Made by a program: the position numbers and the translations under genes. From the NCBI GenBank assembly GCA_964016885.1, contig OZ024744.1, forward strand, positions 63,970,962 to 64,034,961: a stretch of 64,000 bases of DNA. The letters run 5' to 3'. The notes under the pieces are model-generated. The model saw nothing but the letters and a program-made list of their open reading frames with translations, searched no databases and was not told where the DNA came from. This DNA is from Eledone cirrhosa. Its lineage: Eukaryota; Mollusca; Cephalopoda; Octopoda; Eledonidae. Shown piece by piece: positions 10,185 through 19,725 of this stretch (positions are counted from its first letter, which is position 1; every line of letters begins with the position of its first letter).

Positions 10185-11690
10185 GGCACTACAACGTTAT
10201 TAGCTGTCAGTTCAAGCAGCCGATGGAAACAGGCGAAGGTGATGTCACTCGTCAAACATCGTTTATTTCCGTATTACTACCACGCGTAGGTGGAGTTTTC
10301 ACGCGTTTTTTTTTTTGAGAGAGAGAGAGAGAGGGGGAGAGGGGAAGAGAGAGAGAGGGAAGACTTAAAAGGGCCAAATTAGAAAACAAATAGAAAAAAC
10401 AAATAGAAAACAAGTCATGGTTATAAAGCATATCGATGTAAGTGGATACTTAAATGAAAATATAGGTGGCCCTTTAAAGGGCCAAATTAGAAAACAAATT
10501 TAAGTTAATTAGAAAACAAGTCATGGTTATCAATGTAGAAAACAAGTCATTCATAAATTTAAGTTTTATAATCAAATTTTTTAGAAAACAAGTCATAAAT
10601 TTAAGTTTTATAATCAAATTTTTTCTTAGGTGGCCCTTAAAAGAGCCAAATTAGAAAACAAGTCATGGTTATCAAATAAATTTGATTTATTAATTTATAT
10701 TTTCATTATTCACCAACCTTATTCAAAAGCATGTTCAGAAACATTTTTTTCACCAACGTTATTCAAATGCATGGAATAAGATGACGGATATGTTCTAATA
10801 ACTTTTGGAAAATTTCTCCTTTAAATTCATACCGCCACACGAATTCAATGAGATGGGTTTGAAGCAAATTTCTGGCTGTCCCGTTTTCCCTTTTATTCCT
10901 ATTTTTTACGTGTTTCCACAAGCATTCTATGTGATTCGTTGTGGTAAATGTTACTGGATCAACAAAATTGATCGAATGGTTCACCGTCAAATGTTGATAG
11001 CCTAGCTGATCGATCGTATTATAGGAACGCCATAGATCAGATATTATGGTTGTCCCTGGCAATACGATCCTGTATAATGGTTAAAAGTGTCTCCGCTGTC
11101 CTGTCTTCTACTGCTACTAAAATACATCTTCTGGTACCTCTTTCCAAAGTACCAAAAACCCACTGTGTTTTCTCAGAATGGCCACGATGGTATTTCCTTC
11201 TCACGAATGCGCTTTCATCAATCTCGACAATTCGGTTTGGCCCGCCAAGCTTAATGTTTTGTACCACATAGTACTCTGCACATACATCACGGCGAAAATT
11301 TCGCCAATCTGCTACGGCCACATTCGCGATACGACATTCCTCTGAAATCTTCTTGGCTAAATCTTCTTTTGCCCTAAAATATAATATATCAACTATTTGT
11401 TCACACTTCAAATTGCTATTTTCTAAAAATGTGCCTTTTCTAATAGAAACCTGTTTTCTACATGGTCTTTTACATGACCAGATAATCCCATCTGACACAT
11501 TTTGTTTCGCTACTTCCAACATACGTTGACCACATGAAGGGCAGACCTTTTGTGTATTCAGAAGTCCTTGAATTTTCAACCAATTGACGGTATCTGCTGT
11601 AGTAGCGGTAGCGATGGTTAATTCCCTTAACACTTGGATATATTATAGAACTCATTTTTCAACTTGCAGAAGCGTGTATTATCACAAAGT
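10185..11690 (-). mobile_element. Merlin (IS1016-like) DNA transposon, transposase end
   Basis: The left end GGCACTACAACGTTATTAGC at 10185 matches both ends of the Merlin derivative at 13499-14490. Subterminal sequence follows, with repeated GAAAACAAGTCATGGTTAT and GGTGGCCCTT...AAGGGCCAAATTAG blocks also found in that derivative. The transposase (10763-11633) reads inward on the minus strand. The opposite end of this copy is not identifiable: from about 11700 the sequence is Gypsy-like. The eight bases before the end (10177-10184) are GAATTCTG. Confidence 0.7.
10763..11633 (-). pseudogene. Merlin/IS1016-type DDE transposase, one frameshift
   Basis: Two overlapping minus-strand frames (11633-11037 and 11062-10763) together cover the family's usual length of about 300 residues. 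The first has an N-terminal zinc ribbon (CPSC at about residue 32, then CKRPC) and EIDESAFVRRKYHRGH with the first catalytic Asp. The second carries ISDLWRSY with the second Asp and TNHIECLWKHVK with the catalytic Glu. The break lies near 11050, where the first frame turns into RDNHNI-stop while the other opens with PGTTIISDL; a single missing base accounts for it. Merlin enzymes cut and paste elements with short inverted ends and leave 8-9 bp target duplications, which fits the neighbour at 13499-14490. The enzyme is inactive as read unless the indel is a sequencing error. Confidence 0.85.
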
Positions 11691-11706
11691 GAAGATTAAA
11701 GTTTAT

Positions 11707-12496
11707 TTATTTACACGTGGTGTTAATAGGACCATCCTTAAATACCGGGCGAGTGATGTCTAGATATTTCTGGAGAATTCCGTTGTACCGCGAAGGCTCT
11801 GACGGGCAAATTACAGGGCTCACTGTGGATTGCGTCGTAAATATACCTCTCACAGTGAGGTTTGTGGTGGTGTCAATAAGCCTCCGGTTCTTCATATCCA
11901 CCAGAAGGTTGAAGTGGTGGAGAAAATCGGCTCCTAGGATCGGGGTCGGCAGGTCTGCCACGACGAACACCCATTGAAAACGCCGCCTCAGGCCTAAATT
12001 GAGGGTCAGGGATTTTCCCCCGAAAGTGGGAATTGACGATCGGTTCACTGCCTGCAGAAAGGACGGGGTTGGGTGTCTTTTGCCCGAGATTAATGAAACA
12101 GGAATAACACTAACCTGGGCTCCTGTATCCACGAGGTAACGGATGCCTGTCGCCTGGTCGTTAATAAAAAATAGACAACTTTTCTTTTCAGTACCAGGGG
12201 TGAACGTCGTCGCCAGGCCCTGGGTGGCATTCCGGAAAGAGCACGGGGCTTTGCACTTAGATGCCTGTGCGCCGAAATTTGTGATACCAGCAGAGGTTGC
12301 CAGGCACACGATTTTGACTGGGACTACTGGATCTTCGACTGTCAAAAGGCCTGGATCGATTGTTGCTGCGTCGCCGGTGTGTTTGAAAGGTCAGGTTCGC
12401 TACTTGATTTGAGAGGGCTTTAATTTGACCAGCCCGCTCTCTGATCATAGCCTGCAGCTCTGAAATCTCGACCTCTGTCGTTGGTTGCATGTCCAT
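11707..12496 (-). pseudogene. Gypsy-type gag end and aspartic protease fragment
   Basis: Two minus-strand frames overlap here. 12496-12257 starts MDMQPTTEVEISELQAMI (coiled gag C-terminus) and ends in an LCWYHKF motif. 12345-11707 continues with FGAQASKCKAPCSF, then a retropepsin with the active-site motif YLVDTGAQVSVIP and the flap/dimer region ILGADFLHHF. The CWYH...C...C pattern is an atypical gag zinc motif split by the frameshift near 12300. The sequence stops after the protease, and no reverse transcriptase follows because Merlin sequence begins at about 11690. The associated LTR is 12545-13080. Moderately GC-rich against an AT-rich background. Confidence 0.8.
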
Positions 12497-12544
12497 ATTG
12501 GTATTTTCTTAGGTGCTGTCTGGTTGCACGTTCGGGTCACCAAT

Positions 12545-13080
12545 TGTAGCGACGTGGTTAGTCAGTCTAGTCACTACTTCTGATCAGATCCGAGAATAGC
12601 CTTTAGAAGGACTCTTATCGCATACGGTCTGATCAGATCTGAAGATAGCCCTTAAAAGGACTGTTGTCGCATATAGCCCTTAAAACAACTGTTGAGGATG
12701 GACAGACGAAAGCACAAGTTGAAAGGACGAAGCAAGGCGAGATGTAAATTCGATCAGCTATTTATTTTCACATGAAGCGACGATACGAGGTACAAGGCGT
12801 GTGAGTGACAAAGCGTGGCAGAGTAAAGGAACAACGATGCGCTTGCTGACTCTGCCAAAAGTCGACTGCTGAAGTGTTTGGAACCACTCTATTTATACAG
12901 AAACAATCGTTTGATGTTTAGCCAGTGTGTAGGCGTTTATTCTGGTAGCTTTTAAGGGTTCTTTTGTTTCATGTTGCGGTAGCTAGCTAACAGGTAGATG
13001 GCGCTGTATATTTCACAGATGTTATTTCCAGTGGCTGTACACATATATACCGCTTGACCTGTGACCCCAGGCACTTGACA
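12545..13080 (-). mobile_element. Gypsy-type LTR (5' LTR of the gag-protease fragment)
   Basis: In minus orientation it starts TGTCAAGTGCC at 13080 and ends CGTCGCTACA at 12545. It holds a TATA box (TATAAATA, near 12890-12897) and an AATAAA about 120 bases later. Directly downstream lies TGGTGACCCGAACGTG, a plausible primer-binding site, then the gag start. The partner LTR is absent. Confidence 0.75.
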
Positions 13081-13490
13081 GACGAAATAGGGCAAACTGT
13101 CCAAGTATCTGCCGCTCGTGGATAGGTTTTAATTAAATCCCCGGTCTACATCTCTACTTACTGCTATCGGAGCGGAGTTGGCCGCTCGCAGGTGCGAGTC
13201 ACGCGAGGAGCGGCTGTTCCACCGCGTCCCACGCCGTCCTCCGAGGCAGTGCATTCTCCACCCTGTTGGCCGGGACCAAGCGGTGGAGGGTAAGTTAGTT
13301 GCTAGTGGAGGACACTCGTCCGGACGTCACTTTCACACATGTATTAAGTGCTTTTTTTAATCAATTCATTTCATATATTAACTGTAAACAACTACAGTAA
13401 TTGTTAAGCATTTAACTAAATTACAAGTTTACAGATGGTTTAAAGGGAGGTAACTCTATGTTACTAATAATGATGAAATTCATCGGGGTA
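13081..13490. other. Unassigned flank with a GC-rich patch
   Basis: 13150-13330 is unusually GC-rich (GAGCGGAGTTGGCCGCTCGC and similar) and unlike anything else in the window. No motif or gene was recognised; it may be part of another element. Confidence 0.3.
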
Positions 13491-13498
13491 GAATTGTC

Positions 13499-14490
13499 GG
13501 CACTACAACGCTATTGGCTGTCAGTCGAAAGCAGCCGATGAAAGCAAAACATCGTTTATTTCCGTATTACTACCACGCGTAAGTGGAGTTACTTAAATGA
13601 AATTTATTTTAAAAACCATATAGATGTAAGTGGAGTTACTTAAATGAAAATATAGGTGGCCCTTAAAAGGGCCAAATTAGAAAACAAATTTAAGTTAATT
13701 AGAAAACAAGTCATGGTTATCAAATAAATTGGATTTAATCATTTATATTTTCATAGTCAGGGTTATCAATGTAGAAAACAAGGCATTTTCACCAACAGTG
13801 GAGTTACTTCTGACAGCTAATACCATGAACTATATTTTCATAGTCATGGTTATTAATGTAGAAAACAAGTCATTTTCACCAACAGTGGAGTTAACTTAAA
13901 TGAACATTTTTTCCACCAATCTTATTATACAGTCCACATGGAGACAAGAGACAGTCCCCATGGAGATTGGTGGTATCTGCTGTAGTAGCGGTAGCGATGG
14001 AAAAATCGCGATGGTTAATTCCATTAACAATTTGGCCCTTTTAAGGGCCACCTATATTTTCATTTAAGTTAACTCCACTGTTGGTGAAAATGACTTGTTT
14101 TCTACATTGATAACCATGACTATGAAAATATAGTTCATGGTATTAGCTGTCAGAAGTAACTCCACTGTTGGTGAAAATTCATTTAAGTTCATGGTATTAG
14201 CTGTCAGAAGTAATTCCACTGTTGGTGAAAATGACTTGTTTTCTACATTGATAACCATGACTATGAAAATATAAATGATTAAATCCAATTTATTTGATAA
14301 CCATGACTTGTTTTCTAATTAACTTACATCGATATGCTTTAATAAAAAAAAATAAAAAAATAAAAAACGCGTGAAAACTCCACTTACGCGTGGTGGTAGT
14401 AATACGGAAATAAACGATGACGAATGACGTCGCCTTCGCCTGCTTTCATCGGCTGCTTTCACGACTGACAGCTAATAGCGTTGTAGTGCC
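13499..14490. mobile_element. Non-autonomous Merlin element, near-palindromic, with target duplication
   Basis: Both ends read GGCACTACAACGCTATT(A/G)GC inward. The flanks GAATTGTC (13491-13498) and GAATTGTT (14491-14498) form an 8-bp duplication with one mismatch. The inverted similarity goes far beyond the ends: blocks such as TCATGGTTATTAATGTAGAAA and CACCAACAGTGGAGTTA recur inverted around a centre at about 13950. The centre keeps CTGCTGTAGTAGCGGTAGCG, which matches the 5' end of the Merlin transposase gene near 11590-11620, so this is an internal-deletion derivative. Confidence 0.85.
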
Positions 14491-14618
14491 GAATTGTTAT
14501 TTAAATCTGTCGAATTCAAGTTAATGATAACACATATCCTAGAATTTATCCCTCGTAGGATTGGATACAAGTAGTGAGACATCTAAAACCTGCATTGCTG
14601 TTGAAAATTAATGTCAAA

Positions 14619-14671
14619 ATGGAACTTGCTTTCGCTGCTCTAATATTGATTACACATGCTATAATAGCAAG
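14619..14671 (+). CDS. Candidate first coding exon with signal-peptide-like start
   Basis: ATG at 14619 gives MELAFAALILITHAIIA, a hydrophobic signal-like segment, and ends at AG|GTAAAA, an acceptable donor in phase 2. It lies just outside the Merlin derivative in otherwise unassigned DNA. A 45-nt exon candidate at 22624-22668 on the same strand could follow. Seventeen residues are too few to be sure; chance is possible. Confidence 0.25.
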
Positions 14672-14943
14672 GTAAAATTTGTTTACAAAATTATCTGATT
14701 TCCTAAAATGATCTATTTTAAATTGTTAACAGTATTTGTTCTAAGAACGAAGGCAAAAACAAACATACCTTTAATACATAGAATTACAGAGATAAATTTA
14801 GCATAATCAAGTATTACTTTTTTTATTCGCTGATTAATTTTAAAGTTTCTGATTCAACAACAGTAACAACAATGCCAATAACTTGTATCACGTATGATTA
14901 CATAACTGCCTGTTGGAATTTGCTGTATTGTCTTTAGCTAGAA

Positions 14944-14990
14944 CGGGGGTCGGCAACCCCCTGCCCGCGGGCCACATCCGGCCCTCGAGT
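14944..14990 (+). mobile_element. hAT-type terminal fragment
   Basis: CGGGGGTCGGCAACCCCCTG followed by CGGGCCACATCCGGCCC, the characteristic terminal and subterminal sequence of many animal hAT elements. Only this stub remains before a SINE. Confidence 0.5.
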
Positions 14991-14996
14991 GATTTG

Positions 14997-15140
14997 CAGC
15001 ATAGAGTTACGTCCCTTTACGATCTGAGTTCAAATCCCGCCGAGGTTGACTTTGCCTTTCACCTTACGGGATCGATAAAATAAAGTACCAGTAATGCACT
15101 GGGTAATTGCTAGCCTTGTGCCTAAAGTAGAAACAATTAT
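14997..15140 (+). repeat. tRNA-derived SINE, 5' truncated
   Basis: AGAGTTACGTCCCTTTACG, B box, GGGATCGATAAAATAAAGTA, GCTAGCCTTGTGCC and an AACAATTATG tail are all present. Confidence 0.8.
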
Positions 15141-15551
15141 GTGCAAAGTCACTGAATTTTAAGAACATGATGGCAGTGGTCGTGAAAACAGTGAATTTTA
15201 TACTGTTAAGAGGACTAAATCACCGCCAGTTTCAAGAATGAGGGCCATTGTATAACCGCAACAGATCTGTAGATCATAGCCAGTCATTCAGCAAATTACC
15301 TGTCTGCTATATCTGCTTAATTAATCATAACTGAGTAACAACAACCTTCGTACTGTCGTCAAATAGTCTACGGTGATTTATCTTCCAGTGTAGCTTTCAC
15401 AACTGTCATAAACTACAGCTTATTAAATTGCAACATAAACTAAACCTTTGAGATAGTCTTTTGTTGTTGTTTAAACACCATCCCAGGTTATCTATACGCA
15501 AAGTCATTTTTAGGCAATTTGTATATAGATAACAATTTGTATATAGATAAC

Positions 15552-15659
15552 AAGAAGTTATATCAGAGTCGTTAAAGCGTCGGACAAATGCGTACTTTCT
15601 GAGTTCAAACCCAACCGAGGTCAAACTTTACTTTTCATCCTTTCGGGGTCGATAAAATA
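15552..15659 (+). repeat. SINE 5' half
   Basis: A tRNA-like head (GAGTCGTTAAAGCGTCGGAC) and B box, then TTTCGGGGTCGATAAAATAT, where it meets an oppositely oriented SINE. Confidence 0.65.
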
Positions 15660-15660
15660 T

Positions 15661-15834
15661 AATTGTTTCTACTTTTGGCACAAGTCCCAGTACGTTACTG
15701 GTACTTTATTTTATCGACCAAATAAGGATGAAAGGGAAAGTTAACCGTGGCAGGATTTGAACTCAGAACGTAAAGGGACGTAACTATGCTGTAAAGCACG
15801 GCGTCGCACATTCTACCGATACTGCCAATTCACC
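15661..15834 (-). repeat. tRNA-derived SINE
   Basis: Minus-strand copy from the AATTGTTTCTACTTTTGGCA tail to the CGATACTGCCAATTCACC head. It is inserted into the tail side of the SINE at 15552; the missing 3' half of that one may be 15843-15931. Confidence 0.75.
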
Positions 15835-15842
15835 ATAATACC

Positions 15843-15931
15843 ACCTAATACTGGTGTTGATTTAATCGACATTCCCTTGCTCCAAGTTATTGGCCGTGTG
15901 CAGAAAGTAGAAATCATTTACACAGAACGTG
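15843..15931 (+). repeat. SINE 3' half, long subtype
   Basis: GGTGTTGATTTAATCGACAT and GTTATTGGCCGTGTGCAGA correspond to the 3' end of the long SINE subtype. Confidence 0.6.
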
Positions 15932-16379
15932 GATTTAGACTACATTTACAAAGTTACTGAATTCAATACAGCAAATGTTACATATTAATTTGTAATAAGC
16001 ATCAAGGATATTGTTTATGAAATGTGGTATTTAAGATATGGTTGCAAATACGACCAAAGTTATGCAAATACAACTATGTAATATTATTTCAGAGTTTGAG
16101 AAACAGCCACAAACCCATGCATTGCCATCTATAACTTAGAGGTATGGAAGATATCCATATAACAGGAATTGACCAACTGTTTCTTTTTCATGTTGGTTGC
16201 CATCGAAACTTCCATTGACCTTGATCTCCAAACTATAGTTTTCCTATGTACAATTAAGAAGAGTGCGTACTGCCTTAGGGGAGGAGAAACCCCATGAGTT
16301 CTGTTTTCCATGGCAATGCTTTTGTCATTTTGTCTGAGGCACAGCTGAAACATACCTTCTTTCTTTTTTCATTCTTTAA

Positions 16380-16613
16380 CCTTTTAGTTGCCAACCCAGC
16401 CAAAATCGGATCTGGTTCTGTGGAATAAAGTCACTCATTTTAAAGGTTTCCAATTTAAATTAAAATCTTCCAACATAATTTTATATAAGATTAAGTTACA
16501 TTAAGTTACTATCTTACTAATGAAATAATTGATAATGTTTGTAAATGCCCCCAAATTCTTCAATAATTAATTGAATTAGAGTGTATTTCTTTAGAAATAC
16601 GGTCATAAAAGGG
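16380..16613. mobile_element. piggyBac-type MITE, family B
   Basis: TTAA at 16376-16379 and 16614-16617 bracket CCTTTTAGTTGCCAACCC ... GTCATAAAAGGG. The interior matches 42645-42876 (TTTAAAGGTTTCCAATTTAA, AATCTTCCAACATAATTTTA). Its right TTAA is also the left TTAA of the next MITE. Confidence 0.75.
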
Positions 16614-16617
16614 TTAA

Positions 16618-16827
16618 CCCTTTAGCATTTAAACCAGCCATATCCGGCCAGCATTCTCTCACTTCTTTCTGTTCAAACCGGCTGCAACCAGCTGCTCATA
16701 CTGATGTTAAGGTATTGTTCTCAAAATAAATAATATCAAAATCTCATAGATTCGATATTATGTGAGATAATTATGTGAAATAAAGTGTTTACAATAGTAA
16801 ATATAGAGTAATGTAAATGCTAAAGGG
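16618..16827. mobile_element. piggyBac-type MITE, family A, best-preserved copy
   Basis: TTAA at 16614-16617 and 16828-16831. The ends CCCTTTAGCATTTA and TAAATGCTAAAGGG are exact inverted repeats. About 210 bp with no coding capacity. Confidence 0.85.
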
Positions 16828-17043
16828 TTAAATGATTATTAAGAAACTACCATCACAATTAGAAATGCCACAATACAGATTCCTGACACTAACACACAAA
16901 ACATTTTATTGGTAAAATAAAGAACAAACCTTCAGAAATAATAAAAAAAAAACTAACTAGCTATAAACAATGGTGGACTTCAGAAGCAATGGGAAAATTT
17001 GAAATTTGAAATGTGTGCATTCCAATAACCATAATAATAAGAA

Positions 17044-17129
17044 TTGAGAAAATCAAGTAAAGTGCCCCTGGAGACATCACTTTTCATTTTCTTTTCTATC
17101 ACCAGGAGTAATTTACTTGATTTTCTCAA
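17044..17129. repeat. Inverted repeat, 18-bp perfect arms
   Basis: TTGAGAAAATCAAGTAAA at 17044-17061 and its exact reverse complement at 17112-17129, with a 50-base spacer containing CCCCTGG/CCAGGAG. It could be a tiny MITE or a transcribed hairpin. Confidence 0.7.
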
Positions 17130-17150
17130 CTATTATTATTATTGTCATTA

Positions 17151-17372
17151 GGGCAGTGGATTGGCAAAATCGGTAGAGCGTCAGACAATATGCTTTGTGG
17201 CATATTGTTACATCCCTTTACATTCTGAGTTCAAATCCTGCTGAGGTTAGCTTTGCCTTTCATCCTTAATAAAATATAGTACCAGTCATGCACTGAGGTT
17301 GATTTAATCCACTTTCCCCACCCCCAAAATTGTTAGCCTCAGCCTAAATCAGAAATCATTATTATGGTCATT
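17151..17372 (+). repeat. tRNA-derived SINE, long subtype
   Basis: GGGCAGTGGATTGGCAAAAT, A box GGTAGAGCGTC, B box, GATTTAATCCACTTTCCCC, ending in an AATCATTATTATGG tail into which the next SINE inserted. Confidence 0.85.
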
Positions 17373-17550
17373 GGCAGTATCGGTAGAGGGTCGGACGTCA
17401 TCATGCTTTGATGCATAGAGTTACTGCTCTTTCCATTCTGAGTTCAAATCCCGCCGAGGTCAACTTTGCCTTTCATCCTTACGGGGTCGATAAAATAAAG
17501 TACCAGTAATGTACTGGGTAATTGCTGGCCTTGTGCCAAAAGTAGAAACA
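17373..17550 (+). repeat. tRNA-derived SINE inside the tail of another SINE
   Basis: It is flanked by a 15-bp direct repeat, ATTATTATGGTCATT, at 17358-17372 and 17551-17565. It starts GGCAGTATCGGTAGAGG and ends GTGCCAAAAGTAGAAACA. Confidence 0.85.
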
Positions 17551-17565
17551 ATTATTATGGTCATT

Positions 17566-18197
17566 TGCATTGAAACATTCACATTTCTAACTAGGTATGT
17601 TACAAATTAATCCCTTTGATACCACATGTCTGAGATCACCTCTAGCTTTTTGATACAAAAGCAAACAGCTTTTAATTTCTTAAATGGAAGTTAAAAACAT
17701 TTCATTATGATTTTACCTAAGAACCTTTTGTAAAATTACTCTCGGGTCCCAAATAATGGGGAGCAAGGAAGTTTGGAATAAGCAGGGGTGGTGGTGGAAA
17801 ATCGGTAATTTTTCTAGGTTGTCTCCAATGATTTTTTTAAAAACCAGAATTAGTTGTTTAGTTTACATATTGAGACCTCAACCCATCCTATTTATTTTAT
17901 AACATATGGGATTTCTAGTAATGTACTTTGTTGTGTATAAAGAAAATTAATTGTCACAAGAATGCTACCACTTGAAATAAAATTTTGCTGGAGATAGATT
18001 AGCAAAATTTAATAAGGATGGGAGTGGGGGTCTGAAAAATTAATAAGCAGGGCAGACAATTATTCAAGACCCGACAGTGCCTTATTTGTCAACATTTAAG
18101 ATACAAAGTCTACATAAAGCACACTTCTATTTTACAAAGAAAATATATATAACTTTGTACGAAGGCTCTTTGCATTTATGGCTCATCTATAACATTA
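17566..18197. other. No gene recognised
   Basis: Near 17604 a TTAATCCCTTTGATACCAC start resembles one end of another TTAA-type MITE, but no matching right end was found. The remainder is unassigned AT-rich sequence. Confidence 0.4.
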
Positions 18198-19142
18198 GAT
18201 CATCATCATCATCATCACCATTTTACGTCCGTTCTTCCACGCTAGCATGGGTTAGACGGGTTGTCTTGTTGTGGGCAGTGTCTGGCCGGCTGACTATGCC
18301 TTGCTCATACAGGAACTGATTTGGCTTGCTTTCTACAGCTGGATGCCCTTCCTAACACCAACCTCATTTACAGTGAGTGCTGGGTGCTTTTTCAGTGGCG
18401 CCTACATGTCCACTTTACAGTGTGGGCTGGGTGCTTTTTTGCAGTGAGAGGGAGTGGGGGGCATATTGTCTATATGCTTCAGCTTGTACCCATGGGAGGT
18501 CGGGTACTCTGTATTACTGTGTGACGCCAGAGGTCACGGTCGTGTGTCATCGCCTTTGAGAGGTGTAATTGGGTAAGGTCGACTTTTATCACCTCATCCC
18601 AGGTCATCTTGGGTCTCCCCACTCCGCGGTTTCCATCGACTTTTAGTGCTCTGCACCTTTTTATGTAGCTGTCATCCTTCATACGCATCACATGTCCATA
18701 CCAACGCAACCGCCTCTCCTGCACACAGCATTTGATTCCTCTTATGCTCAGTCTCTCTCTCAATTCATTTATGCTTTGTCGGTCACGTATATTACTATTA
18801 CACATCCATTGGAGCATGCAGGCTTCGTTTCTCTCTAATCTACATAAGTCTTCCACCTTCAGCGCCCAGGTCTCACTACCATGCAACATCGCTGTTCGGA
18901 TACACGCATCATACAGTCTGCCTTTCATTTTGAAGGAGAAGCCTTTTGCAGCTAGCAGTGGTAGTAGTTCCCTGAACTTCTTCCATCCCGTTCTTACCCT
19001 AGTTATTGTACTTTCTGAACACCCACCTCTGCTGCTAATTCGGTCACCTAGGTAGGAGAAGCTGTCTACTGTTTCTACAGAGCCCACCCAGAGATTGGTG
19101 GTACTTGTTTCCTGTGGCTGTTTGCTGCTTGCTGTCCCAGCA
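18198..19142 (-). pseudogene. RTE-like LINE, 3' end (subfamily 1)
   Basis: The minus-strand frame (18479-19171) covers the region after the zinc finger: ETSTTNLWVGSVETVDSF, YLGDRISSRGG, RLRWYGHVMRMKDD and GRPKMTWDEV. It is followed by the non-coding 3' part and an (ATC)n end at 18198. The upstream RT and endonuclease are missing (5' truncation). Retrotransposed copies of this kind are dead on arrival. Confidence 0.8.
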
Positions 19143-19267
19143 AAAGATATGTTGCAAAAGATGTATTGCAAAAAGATCCAATCTGATTACCCTCATGGAA
19201 AATAAAAATAAATTATTTGATGAGGAATATTAGAAAGTATGGAGAACATTATTGGATAATAAAGCAC

Positions 19268-19406
19268 TACAGATACCCTCTTCTTAGTGAGATAACTAGA
19301 AGAAAAGTACCTAGCCAAGAATAAGCCACTATATTTAGTTTTTGTTGATCTAAAAAAGGCCTTTGACAGAGTACCTCAATCTATTACCTGGTGGTCCTTA
19401 AGGAAA
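19268..19406 (+). pseudogene. RTE-like LINE RT fragment, left part
   Basis: It encodes the start of the RT palm (LVFVDLKKAFDRVPQSI-like, around 19335-19385) and is interrupted at 19406 by a Gypsy insertion. The same LINE resumes at 21794. Confidence 0.7.
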
Positions 19407-19637
19407 TGTAGCCAGAGGCATTTGGACTTACCTTGTGTCTCTCTGGTCCATGTGGGGGTATATTCCGCTTGCGTCTGTTTTCGCACGTCTGTCACCTTCG
19501 AGGTTGAATGGCTAAGAGGCGCCTGGTCCCTCGAGTCACCCCCGTCCTCCTGCTTCTGGTCAGGGCATCACCCAACTTCCGGCAATCCCCCTCCCACAGC
19601 AGCTCTACACCCCTCTCTATCTCACGGCAGCCCCACA
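19407..19637 (-). mobile_element. 3' LTR of the 2.4-kb Gypsy element
   Basis: In minus orientation it starts TGTGTGGGGCTGCC or two bases inward and ends GGCTACA. It aligns along its length with 21554-21793, with scattered substitutions and small indels. Confidence 0.85.
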
Positions 19638-19725
19638 CACCCCCCTGATCTCAAGAATCAATCCCCCCCCCATCACACTGCTCCATCTCAAAATCCGCCA
19701 TCCTCCTAGGTTGGCGGCGGCTCTC

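Noticed and set aside
13178..13360. 60-codon plus-strand frame in the GC-rich patch.
   Set aside because: Arg-rich low-information peptide, likely chance in GC-rich sequence.
14064..14288. 74-codon minus-strand frame with a repeated SPTVELLLTANTMN peptide.
   Set aside because: It is the translation of the tandem subterminal repeats of the Merlin derivative, not a protein gene.
18732..19055. Plus-strand frames over RTE copies (also at 34580-35135, 52895-53452, 57583-58083).
   Set aside because: Antisense shadows of the LINE C-terminal domain.
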